From an uncultured Clostridia bacterium (lineage in GTDB: Bacteria; Bacillota; Clostridia; Peptostreptococcales; Anaerovoracaceae), in NCBI GenBank assembly GCA_934277495.1, contig CAKQUI010000039.1, positions 1 to 17,688 on the forward strand: a stretch of 17,688 nt of DNA, read 5' to 3'. Shown in pieces: positions 7,019-14,121 of this stretch. A program made the position numbers and the translations under genes. Below the pieces are notes generated by a model that did no database searches, was not told the origin of the DNA, and saw only the letters and a program-made list of their open reading frames with translations. Position 1 is the stretch's first letter; every line of letters starts with the position of its first letter.

Positions 7019-9154
7019 TCAGCCTGCGAACAGGCTCTTCAGTCTCTGCCATAAAGACGGGCTGTCTTCGTTTTCATCATATGCAGGTCTCGCAGGCTCC
7101 TCCTGTCTTTTTACCAGTGCCTGCCTTATGAGTTCCTGCTGGCAGTCCACCGGCGTCTCGCCCTCTGCTCTGAGTTTCTTCTCGTAAATGCCGTCATATC
7201 TCATATTCCGTGCCTTTACATTGTCCCTTAGCATCAGATCCAGTATATCCAGGATCTGCTTCTTTATACCCGGATCCTCCACCGGGCATGCGACTTCCAC
7301 ACGCCTGTTGAGATTCCTTGTCATGAGATCCGCCGAGGAAATATACATCTTCATATCGTCACCTGTACCGAAGCAGTAGACTCTTGAATGTTCCAGGAAC
7401 CTGCCCACAACGCTGGTCACTGCCACATTATCTGTATATCCCTCTATACCCGGCAGCAGGCAGCATATGCCCCGTATTATCATCTGTATCCTGACGCCTG
7501 CACGGGAGGCTTCGCTGAGAAGATCGATTATCTCCCGGTCCGTCAGGGAATTTATCTTGACAAGAATCTGTGCGTCCCTGCCCTGCTTCGCCTTTTCTAT
7601 CTCAGTCCTTATATGTGCCGAGATGACACTTTTCATATGGTTCGGAGCCACCATCAGCCTGCTGTAGCTGCCGTTCAGGTTAGATATGGAAATATTCCTG
7701 AAAAATTCCGCTGCATCTGCACCTATCGTCTGATCCGATGTTATCAGCGACATATCCGTATAAAGTTTCGCCGTCTTCTCGTTGTAGTTGCCGGTGCCGA
7801 TCTGAGTTATCCGCTTTATGCTGCCCTTGTCCATATATGTTATAAGGCAGACTTTCGAGTGGACCTTGTAGTCCTCGATGCCGTATATCACTGTGCAGCC
7901 GGCTTCTTCGAGACTTTCCGACCAGTTTATATTGTTGGCCTCGTCGAACCTGGCCCTGAGCTCCATCATTGCAGTGACTTCCTTGCCGTTTTCCGCTGCA
8001 AGCCTGAGATAATCCACAAGCGCAGCCTTGCTGGCAAGACGGTATATCGTTATCTTTATGGAAATCACTCTCGGATCTGTCGCAGCCTCTCTCAGCAGCT
8101 GCAGGAACGGGTTCATCTGATCATAAGGGTATGACAGGAAAAGATCTTCATGTTCTGCCCTTTCCATGATGTTCTCTCCCGGCCTGAACCACTTCGGAGG
8201 CTGGGGATCGAAATGCTCGTATGTCATTTTCCCTGCAACACGCTCCGGTATCCGGTCAAGCAGCGGGAAGACATATGACATCTCCAGGGGACTGCTGCTG
8301 CAGAACACCTGAGCTTTGCAAAGATCAAGCCTGTCTCTGAGGAACTTTTCCAGTTTAGGGCTGATCTGTCCGCTGCATTCCAGTCTGACCGGAGCCAGTC
8401 TCAGTCTGCGTTTCAGGACTTTTTTCATCTGGTGTCTGAAATCCTCGTCGAAATCCAGCAGATCGTCAGTGTTGAGATCAGCGTTCCTGGTGACGGATAT
8501 CACCGTCCTGTCCTGTATCTTAATGTCTTCGAACATACTGCCTGCGTATTCACAGATGATATCCTCCACCAGCATGTACCTGAGACTTCCTCCCGGCATG
8601 CACACGATACGGTCAAGGTTCTGGGGCACCGGTATTATACCGAAAGAATGTTTGTCTTCCACTTTCAGCGTCATTACTATGTACAGTGCCTTGTTCACAA
8701 GATGCGGGAAAGGATGATGTCCGTTTATTATCTGCGGTGAAAGTATAGGCTGTATATATGACTGGAAATACCTGTCGACGTATTTTCTCTCGCTGTCGGT
8801 AGCCTCTGACAGGCTTATGCATGTCACTCCGCTGTCCGCAAGACGCCGGGTCACTTCCGAATACAGTTTATCTTTTTTCCGGTAAAGCGGCGCCACTGCC
8901 CTGAATATAGCCTCCAGCTGCTCCGACGGACTCATACCTGTCTTGCTGTCATGCTTTGGTTTAGGCAGCAGCGTCTGGTCGTACAAACTTCCTACACGTA
9001 TCATGAAAAATTCGTCAAGGTTGCTGGTGAATATGGATATGAATTTGAGGCGCTCGAAAGCCGGAACGCCTTCCTCTCTTGCCTCGTCAAGCACACGCTC
9101 GTTGAACCTCAGCCACGACAGCTCCCTGTTCTGGGTGTATATAGTATTCCTCAC
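7019..9154 (-). CDS. ppk1: Polyphosphate kinase PPK1
   Basis: This 711-residue enzyme makes long-chain polyphosphate from ATP, reversibly. It begins RNTIYTQNRELSWLRFNERVL, the typical PPK1 N-terminus, and continues through SNLDEFFMIRVGSL, MELRARFDEANNI, the phospho-acceptor histidine in YKVHSKVCLI (His432 from this start, against His435 in Escherichia coli) and LEHSRVYCFG (His589, against His592). I chose GTG 9154 over an ATG at 9226 for three reasons: the longer form would overlap ppx by 76 nt, its extra 24 residues are not PPK-like, and the GTG overlaps the ppx stop in GTGA. The match of the histidine numbers to the reference supports this. The C-terminal 40 residues are a Pro/Glu/Arg-rich tail ending SLWQRLKSLFAG. 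Confidence 0.95.
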   Translation of the reverse strand: MRNTIYTQNRELSWLRFNERVLDEAREEGVPAFERLKFISIFTSNLDEFFMIRVGSLYDQTLLPKPKHDSKTGMSPSEQLEAIFRAVAPLYRKKDKLYSEVTRRLADSGVTCISLSEATDSERKYVDRYFQSYIQPILSPQIINGHHPFPHLVNKALYIVMTLKVEDKHSFGIIPVPQNLDRIVCMPGGSLRYMLVEDIICEYAGSMFEDIKIQDRTVISVTRNADLNTDDLLDFDEDFRHQMKKVLKRRLRLAPVRLECSGQISPKLEKFLRDRLDLCKAQVFCSSSPLEMSYVFPLLDRIPERVAGKMTYEHFDPQPPKWFRPGENIMERAEHEDLFLSYPYDQMNPFLQLLREAATDPRVISIKITIYRLASKAALVDYLRLAAENGKEVTAMMELRARFDEANNINWSESLEEAGCTVIYGIEDYKVHSKVCLITYMDKGSIKRITQIGTGNYNEKTAKLYTDMSLITSDQTIGADAAEFFRNISISNLNGSYSRLMVAPNHMKSVISAHIRTEIEKAKQGRDAQILVKINSLTDREIIDLLSEASRAGVRIQMIIRGICCLLPGIEGYTDNVAVTSVVGRFLEHSRVYCFGTGDDMKMYISSADLMTRNLNRRVEVACPVEDPGIKKQILDILDLMLRDNVKARNMRYDGIYEKKLRAEGETPVDCQQELIRQALVKRQEEPARPAYDENEDSPSLWQRLKSLFAG

Positions 9155-10068
9155 TTTTTCATCACCACTTTCTTGTACAGATATCCTTCCCTGACGCCGA
9201 AGCTGCTCATCAGTATGCGCTGGCATCCGTACTTCTCACATATAGTATCCAGTATCAGCATCCCCGGTATCAGTGTATGTACACGGTCCGGTGTGACCTG
9301 GAGTATCTTTTTCAGCGTCTTCTTCTCGCTGCCCTGAAGGTCGTGGAGCATATCACGTATATATCCTGTCATGATCTCAGAGTTGTCACGGCTGAGCCCG
9401 AAATGATCGTTGTTGAATTTTTTCACGGCACGTATCGTACCGCCTATGCCCAGTATCGTCCCCGGTCTTTCATGCTGCAGGAATTTCACCTTGTCCAGTT
9501 CCTCCAGGACCCTTTTCTTGATGGCCTTGACTTCGCCTGTCTCCGGGAACAGCCCCGATACGCAGTGCCTGAACAGATAAAGCGATCCTATATTGATGCT
9601 CACTGCGTCCTTTGCCACGCTGTTTCTGAACAGCACGATCTCCGTGCTGCCGCCGCCTATGTCCACCATAAGTCCGCTGGACAGATCCATCACATGTGCC
9701 GCTCCTTCAAAGTCCAGCATAGCTTCATCGAGGCCGCTTATCACATCTATATCAAGACCTGTTTCAAGCTCTATCTGCGCCACTGCTTCCTCACGGTTGC
9801 TGATGTTCCTCAGCGACGCTGTTGCAAACACGAACAGCTGCTTCACGCCTACACGTTCTGCCGTCATCCTGTGCGTGTTCAGCACATCGCAGGCCCTTCT
9901 GATACCTTTTTCGCTGAGCCTGCCATCTTCCACATATCCGATGAGTCCTGCCGTTATCTTGTTGTTGAGCATGGCAGTTATCTCTTCTCCTGTCACATTG
10001 TATATACACAGGCGTATCGTGTTGGAGCCTACGTCGATGACTCCATATATGTCTCCCTTGTCAGTCAT
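9151..10068 (-). CDS. ppx: Exopolyphosphatase / guanosine pentaphosphatase family (Ppx/GppA)
   Basis: This 305-residue protein belongs to the ASKHA phosphatase superfamily. Motifs are VIDVGSNTIRLCIY (residues 10-23, first phosphate loop), MVDIGGGSTEIVLF (second phosphate loop) and LGIGGTIRAVKKF (third). It is about the length of the short, single-module Ppx proteins of Gram-positive bacteria, without the C-terminal HD-type module of the 500-residue enterobacterial enzymes. It should release phosphate from polyphosphate ends or hydrolyse pppGpp. The ATG at 10068 has GGAGG 8 nt upstream (10077-10081). Its last codons overlap the ppk start as GTGA, so synthesis and degradation enzymes are made together. 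A weak promoter is possible between the cca terminator and this gene, but I cannot identify one securely. Confidence 0.92.
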   Translation of the reverse strand: MTDKGDIYGVIDVGSNTIRLCIYNVTGEEITAMLNNKITAGLIGYVEDGRLSEKGIRRACDVLNTHRMTAERVGVKQLFVFATASLRNISNREEAVAQIELETGLDIDVISGLDEAMLDFEGAAHVMDLSSGLMVDIGGGSTEIVLFRNSVAKDAVSINIGSLYLFRHCVSGLFPETGEVKAIKKRVLEELDKVKFLQHERPGTILGIGGTIRAVKKFNNDHFGLSRDNSEIMTGYIRDMLHDLQGSEKKTLKKILQVTPDRVHTLIPGMLILDTICEKYGCQRILMSSFGVREGYLYKKVVMKK

Positions 10069-10129
10069 TTTCTGTTCCTCCCGGTTTTCTTTAATTATTC
10101 TTTCTCTCTTTCCTTTCTAATATACAGAA

Positions 10130-10162
10130 AAGGAGACGTGTGATATATCACGTCTCCTTTAA
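10130..10162 (-). terminator. Terminator after cca
   Basis: In the minus transcript AGGAGACGTG (10158-10149 reading the complement) pairs with CACGTCTCCT (10140-10131) over a short AT-rich loop, and TTTTCT follows. It lies 20 nt past the cca stop. The U tract is short, so some readthrough into ppx and ppk is possible. Confidence 0.65.
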
Positions 10163-10180
10163 GTTCACGTAAAGTTTATG

Positions 10181-11599
10181 TTAATTTGCCGATATGTGGT
10201 CTATCAGTACTTCCCTGTCATTAGGCAGCTTTTCGTCTATCACCTCTGCCAGCAGCTCCTTCAGCACCCTGCCCACTTCCGGGCCCGGCTCCACGCCTGC
10301 AGCTATGACGTCTGTGCCGTTCACCGCAAGGTCTCTGAGGCTGAAACACTGCTGCTCGTCGAGGATCTGCTCCATGATCTGCCGGATCTCATCGAATTTT
10401 ACTCTTAGACTTTCCTCCATGTTGCCAGTGGCGAAGTTGTCTGCTTTCTTGATCTCAAGGATCTCCAGCATGACGTCTGCTCCGAACCTGTTCATCCACC
10501 GTTTCAGCAGCCTGCGGTCTTTTTCGAATACAAGGTCGTGGTACTTCACGATCCTGCACAGTCTGCTTTTTGTGAAGTTGTCTGCATGCAGACGGTTCAT
10601 GATATCCCGGCATATCCGGCAGCTTACAGAAGGATGTCCGTAAAAATGCCCGATGCCCTTTTCATCCTCGGAATATGTCTCCGGCTTTCCGATATCATGG
10701 AAAAGTGCCGCCAGCTTCATGTACACTGCATTGTCCTCACTGGTCTCCACTGCCTCCATAGCTCTGATGCAGTGTTCCAGCACATCGTATCTGTGATACG
10801 GGTTGTTCTGGGCAAATCCTTTCATCGGCAGCAGCTCAGGTATTACGACACCAAGGACATCTGTGTATTTCCTGACTATATCTCCAGCACTTTCACCTGT
10901 CACCAGCTTGCACAGTTCAGAGTATATGCGTTCTGCCGATATGTCTCTCAGCAGCTCTCTGCATCCTGACAGTGCCTCTGCCGTCCCGGGTTCTATATCG
11001 TATCCCAGCTTTGCAGCGAATCTCAGTGCTCTTATTATCCTCAGTCCGTCCTCACGGAATCTTTTTTCAGGATCGCCTACGGCTCTTATGATCCGCGCTT
11101 CGATATCGGCAGCTCCTCCGAAAGGGTCTGTCAGCACGCCGTGTCTGTCGCAGGCTATGGCGTTCACCGTGAAGTCCCGGCGGGCAAGATCCTGCTCAAG
11201 GCTTGATGTGAACTGCACCGATTCGGGATGCCTGCTGTCGCTGTACTCACCGTCTATCCTGTATGTAGTTATCTCAACAGGTATCCTGCCGCCCTGGCTT
11301 TCCCCGGCATTGTCCTTCGCCGTATCCTCCGGTGGAAAAAGCACCGTTACTGTACCGTGTTTCAGACCCGTGTCAAGGACCGTCATGTCATGGAAAACGG
11401 CTTTGACCTGCTCAGGTCTTGCGTCTGTAGCTATATCCGTATCTGTAGCAGCTCCGCCGTCTCTGTCTGCAGCCTGAGCCATCTCCTTCCTTATGGCTTC
11501 TCTGACACAGCCTCCGACGAAATAGCCTTCGAAACCGGCTTCTTCAAGGCGCCTTAGTATCTCTGTCTCTCTTTTTTCAGATAATGCATTTATTTTCAT
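10181..11599 (-). CDS. cca: CCA tRNA nucleotidyltransferase (class II) with HD domain
   Basis: This 472-residue enzyme of the poly(A) polymerase / CCA-adding family has the N-terminal YFVGGCVREAI motif, then DTDIATDARPE carrying the two catalytic aspartates, RRDFTVNAIACD, and REDGLRIIRALRFAAKLGY. In the C-terminal half an HD domain is visible in LAALFHDIGKPE, with FYGHPSVSCRI and KYHDLVF continuing it. It should add or repair the 3' CCA of tRNA in the cytoplasm. There is an insertion of about 13 residues, Ala/Gly/Asp-rich, between the GGCVRE helix and the catalytic DTD, longer than usual, and another low-complexity stretch near residues 108-127. ATG 11599 has no ribosome binding site; a promoter -10 lies 6 nt upstream, so its mRNA is probably leaderless. 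Confidence 0.93.
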   Translation of the reverse strand: MKINALSEKRETEILRRLEEAGFEGYFVGGCVREAIRKEMAQAADRDGGAATDTDIATDARPEQVKAVFHDMTVLDTGLKHGTVTVLFPPEDTAKDNAGESQGGRIPVEITTYRIDGEYSDSRHPESVQFTSSLEQDLARRDFTVNAIACDRHGVLTDPFGGAADIEARIIRAVGDPEKRFREDGLRIIRALRFAAKLGYDIEPGTAEALSGCRELLRDISAERIYSELCKLVTGESAGDIVRKYTDVLGVVIPELLPMKGFAQNNPYHRYDVLEHCIRAMEAVETSEDNAVYMKLAALFHDIGKPETYSEDEKGIGHFYGHPSVSCRICRDIMNRLHADNFTKSRLCRIVKYHDLVFEKDRRLLKRWMNRFGADVMLEILEIKKADNFATGNMEESLRVKFDEIRQIMEQILDEQQCFSLRDLAVNGTDVIAAGVEPGPEVGRVLKELLAEVIDEKLPNDREVLIDHISAN

Positions 11600-11605
11600 G
11601 GCTAC

Positions 11606-11614
11606 AGTATACCA
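11606..11614 (-). promoter_or_regulatory. Extended -10 promoter, predicted leaderless cca
   Basis: On the minus strand TGG-TATACT (11614-11606) is an extended -10. The last T is 6 nt from the cca ATG, so transcription should begin at or within a base of the A of the start codon. No clear -35 is seen, as expected for an extended -10, and no Shine-Dalgarno sequence is present. Confidence 0.55.
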
Positions 11615-11623
11615 CAGATCGTG

Positions 11624-11767
11624 CTATTTTTTCACTATACTGTAATATAGTCTGGCTGTCAGTCTGTATACGATGGTGTAAAGCACTGCGAACCCCCAGT
11701 TATTCAAGTTGTCAGCGATCGCACCAGCGATCACATCATCGTCTTCTATAATAAAAATCCTGTACAT
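11624..11767 (-). pseudogene. Deletion scar: response regulator start fused to permease end
   Basis: This is a 47-codon open frame. The first 27 residues, beginning MYRIFIIEDDDVIAGA, match the opening of an OmpR-family receiver domain (beta-1, the acidic pair, helix 1), as in regulators of bacitracin-type ABC exporters. The last 20 residues, beginning AVLYTIVYRLTARLYY, look like the terminal transmembrane helix and basic tail of a BceB-like FtsX permease rather than receiver sequence. The simplest reading is an in-frame deletion that removed the rest of the regulator, its histidine kinase, the ABC ATPase and nearly all of the permease. It still has a good promoter directly upstream. The product cannot be a working regulator. 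Calling it a relic is moderately secure; the identity of the 3' half rests on my recognition of a short pattern. Confidence 0.6.
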
Positions 11768-11773
11768 GAGTTT

Positions 11774-11803
11774 ATCATACCATGTAGAGGCGGAAGCCGT
11801 AAA
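11774..11803 (-). promoter_or_regulatory. Promoter of the response-regulator relic, predicted leaderless
   Basis: The minus strand shows -35 TTTACG (11803-11798), an 18-nt spacer ending in TGG, and -10 TATGAT (11779-11774). The ATG follows 6 nt after the -10, so a transcript would begin almost at the start codon, the same arrangement as in cca. No ribosome binding site is present. Confidence 0.5.
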
Positions 11804-11878
11804 GTGGAGTTTGGACCTGATATATCTGATAACGTATGGCTTTTGTGAAGTTTTATTCATTTGAAATCATTCTGTTTT

Positions 11879-11884
11879 TATGAT
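11879..11884 (+). promoter_or_regulatory. Candidate -10 of the DUF5685 gene
   Basis: TATGAT lies 11 nt before the ATG at 11896, which would give an untranslated leader of about 5 nt. There is no convincing -35 at the right distance and no Shine-Dalgarno sequence before the start. The call rests on the -10 alone. Confidence 0.35.
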
Positions 11885-11895
11885 ACCCTTGACAT

Positions 11896-12891
11896 ATGCT
11901 GGGCTATGTACGGATAGACAAGGGCGAACTCAAGGTTCGTGAATATGAGATATACACAGGCTACTACTGCGGAGTGTGCAAGTCCATCGGCAGCAGATAC
12001 GGTCAGCTGCCACGAATGGTGCTGAGCTACGATGCCGCATTCCTTGCAATGCTGCTGGCGTCTTTCGATGAGACGCCGGATATGCCGGAGCCTGAACACT
12101 GCATAGGTCATCATATCAGGAAGAAGACAGTAATACGGAACGAAGCTATAGATTTTGCAGCAGATGTCATGCTCATACTGGCATGGTACAAGCTGGAAGA
12201 CGACGTCAGAGACGAAGGCAGTGTCAAGGCAAAGGCAGCGATGACAGCCTTCAGACGCCTGCACAGTAAGCTTTACAGCATGTACCCTGACCTTTGCGAC
12301 AGTATCGGAGCTGATCTTTCTAAGCTTGCCGGACTTGAGACTGCAGGCTGCTCTGACTTGGATATGGTCTGCGATCTGTTCGCACATATAATGCAGACTA
12401 TATTCACTGCAGGTCTTCATCACATTTACGGCGATCGTTTCGATGAATGTTTCGAATATCCGGACAACGGTGATATATCCGGCAGTTCCGGACAGAGCGA
12501 TAACGATTTTCCGAAACTCAGCGCAGATGCTCCGGACAGGAAACCTGTGACGCTGGCTGACCAGCTGTCAGCCGCCGGATACCATCTCGGCAAATGGATA
12601 TATCTGATAGACGCTGCAGACGATATCGAAGAAAACATCGAGTCTGAAACATATAATCCGCTGCTGGCAAGGTTCAGTTTCGACAGCAGCAAAGAAACTG
12701 CCAGTGGATTCAGGGGCAGGATAAGAGACAGCCTTTCGATGAACCTTTACATCTGTCTGGCAGCTTTGAGCCGTCACCTCGATATTCCTGATATCAGCAA
12801 AAACCGGGGCATCATAGAGAATGTAGTTTACCTGGGACTGAACAGAAAAACAGAAGAGATCTTAAAAGGAGATACGAATGAACCCATATGA
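11896..12891 (+). CDS. DUF5685 family protein
   Basis: This 331-residue soluble helical protein begins [18 protein letters not shown], which I recognise as the start of DUF5685 proteins (function unknown). A YYCGVCKS motif gives a CxxC at residues 25-28. Two acidic helix motifs stand out: LEDDVRDE (100-107) and DAADDIEEN (239-247). A disordered, Ser/Asp-rich insert lies at about 188-215. No signal peptide or membrane helix is seen. The start has no ribosome binding site. The gene overlaps the next (J-domain) gene by 14 nt, with the ribosome binding site of that gene inside this one, so the products are probably made together and may act together. The two acidic motifs loosely recall the metal-binding DDxxD/E pairs of helical prenyl synthases, but that is speculation. 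Confidence 0.75.
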   Translation: MLGYVRIDKGELKVREYEIYTGYYCGVCKSIGSRYGQLPRMVLSYDAAFLAMLLASFDETPDMPEPEHCIGHHIRKKTVIRNEAIDFAADVMLILAWYKLEDDVRDEGSVKAKAAMTAFRRLHSKLYSMYPDLCDSIGADLSKLAGLETAGCSDLDMVCDLFAHIMQTIFTAGLHHIYGDRFDECFEYPDNGDISGSSGQSDNDFPKLSADAPDRKPVTLADQLSAAGYHLGKWIYLIDAADDIEENIESETYNPLLARFSFDSSKETASGFRGRIRDSLSMNLYICLAALSRHLDIPDISKNRGIIENVVYLGLNRKTEEILKGDTNEPI

Positions 12892-13453
12892 AGTGCTGGG
12901 CGTTCCTGAAAACGCCAGCGATGAAGAAATAAAAAAAGCATACAAAGAACTTGTCAAGAAATATCATCCCGACAAGTATCAGGACAATCCTCTGGCTGAC
13001 CTTGCTGAAGAAAAGCTCCAGGAGATAAATGAGGCCTACGATATACTGATGAAAGGCGGCAGAGGAAGCAGCCGCTCCGGAAGTTACGGCGGCGGCAGAA
13101 GCACAGTATCCTTCGACTCCATGCAGGTGCGCAGATATATCGATGCCGGAAACCTTGCTGCTGCTGAACAGATACTCAGCAGCACTAGCGACAGGAGCGC
13201 CGAGTGGTTTTTCCTGTCAGGTATGCTGTCACTCAGGAAAGGATGGTATGATGATGCCACCAGCAAACTCCAGACAGCCACCGATATGGATCCGACTAAT
13301 GTAGAATACAGTCAGGCTTACGGACGTATCATCAATATGGGCAGACAGTATCAGACACAGTCATACGGCAGAGGCTACAGAAGCAACGATGATCTTTGCT
13401 GCCAGGCACTGCAGTGCTATATATGTGCCGACTGCTGCATAGACTGCATATAA
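12878..13453 (+). CDS. J-domain (DnaJ-like) protein with TPR-like region and Cys-rich tail
   Basis: This is a 191-residue protein. Residues 1-65 are a J domain, starting [20 protein letters not shown] with the HPD triad at 30-32, so it should stimulate the ATPase of an Hsp70 (DnaK). A Gly/Ser/Arg linker (about 66-85) follows, then a helical region (86-160) containing [20 protein letters not shown] and ATDMDPTN, a TPR-like hairpin pair. The last 20 residues hold seven cysteines (CC, C, C, CC, C), a possible metal or redox site. It lacks the DnaJ zinc-finger and substrate domains, so it is a specialised type III J protein. ATG 12878 has AGGAG 6 nt upstream inside the DUF5685 gene; the stop TAAGGAG itself supplies the ribosome binding site of the next gene. 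Confidence 0.88.
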   Translation: MNPYEVLGVPENASDEEIKKAYKELVKKYHPDKYQDNPLADLAEEKLQEINEAYDILMKGGRGSSRSGSYGGGRSTVSFDSMQVRRYIDAGNLAAAEQILSSTSDRSAEWFFLSGMLSLRKGWYDDATSKLQTATDMDPTNVEYSQAYGRIINMGRQYQTQSYGRGYRSNDDLCCQALQCYICADCCIDCI

Positions 13454-13463
13454 GGAGATCGAA

Positions 13464-14000
13464 TTGAAACGTGACAAGATATTCAGGATAACATTAGGAG
13501 GCATATGCCTTGCACTTACCGTAATATCCGTATACGCTGCTTCGATAGTACCGGGCGTGGAACTCACACTTCTGGCTATATCCTCGCTTTTTACGGCGAT
13601 AGTGCTCATGGAGTCAGGGGTCGGCAGTTCAGTCCTGCTCTACTGTGCAGCGCTGCTGCTGGGGCTGATCATAGTGCCGAACAAGCTGTCCGTGATACCC
13701 TACGGATTCTTTTTCGGATACTACGGCATACTCAAATACTACATCGAAAAGCTCCACGGCGGACTGCTTCAGACCGTCGTCAAACTGCTGTTTTTCGCAT
13801 GTCTGATGTGCGTTGGACTGCTGGGATTCAGAGAACTGTTCACAGACAGTATCCATCTTCCGGATATGCCTGTCGCACTGCTTATCATCGCAGGTATACT
13901 TATGCTTTTCCTTTATGACTTCATCTACTCATGCCTGATAAATTTTTATGTCAGACGCATACAGCGTAAAAAGGGAATTGACGATATCAAGCTGAGCTGA
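13464..14000 (+). CDS. Small integral membrane protein, unknown function
   Basis: This 178-residue protein has five or six hydrophobic segments, at about residues 8-28, 30-50, 53-72 (SSVLLYCAALLLGLIIVP), 78-90, 103-122 and 135-160, and a basic C-terminus (RRIQRKKGIDDIKLS). I do not recognise a family with certainty; the compact all-helical layout recalls ECF-type substrate-binding subunits or DUF2232-like proteins, but no diagnostic motif is visible. The start is TTG at 13464: AGGAG (13453-13457) lies 6 nt before it and overlaps the J-domain gene's stop, and the next in-frame ATG is deep inside the second hydrophobic segment. It is third in the DUF5685 / J-protein cluster, so a role linked to those proteins is the only clue. 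Confidence 0.75.
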   Translation: MKRDKIFRITLGGICLALTVISVYAASIVPGVELTLLAISSLFTAIVLMESGVGSSVLLYCAALLLGLIIVPNKLSVIPYGFFFGYYGILKYYIEKLHGGLLQTVVKLLFFACLMCVGLLGFRELFTDSIHLPDMPVALLIIAGILMLFLYDFIYSCLINFYVRRIQRKKGIDDIKLS

Positions 14001-14046
14001 TACGCTTATCGGTGAAAATAATTTTTTCTTTGCGCAACATATATAG

Positions 14047-14080
14047 AAAAGGAACAGAGTTTTACAGCTCTGTTCCTTTT
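14047..14080. terminator. Bidirectional terminator between the DUF5685 cluster and clpB
   Basis: GGAACAGAG (14051-14059) pairs perfectly with CTCTGTTCC (14068-14076) over an 8-nt loop. AAAA precedes and TTTT follows, so both converging transcripts end in a short U run (TTTTCC on plus, TTTTCT on minus). Confidence 0.85.
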
Positions 14081-14121
14081 CCATTTGGTTATTATATGAG
14101 GTTGAAGTTGCTTTTGAGTGT

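Noticed and set aside
9155..9226. Longer ppk starting at ATG 9226
   Set aside because: Overlaps ppx by 76 nt, adds 24 residues unlike PPK1 and spoils the agreement of catalytic histidine positions; GTG 9154 is preferred.
11768..11860. Longer 78-codon version of the relic frame from 11860
   Set aside because: The extra 31 codons have no similarity to receivers and cover the promoter; the receiver-like sequence begins at MYRIF.
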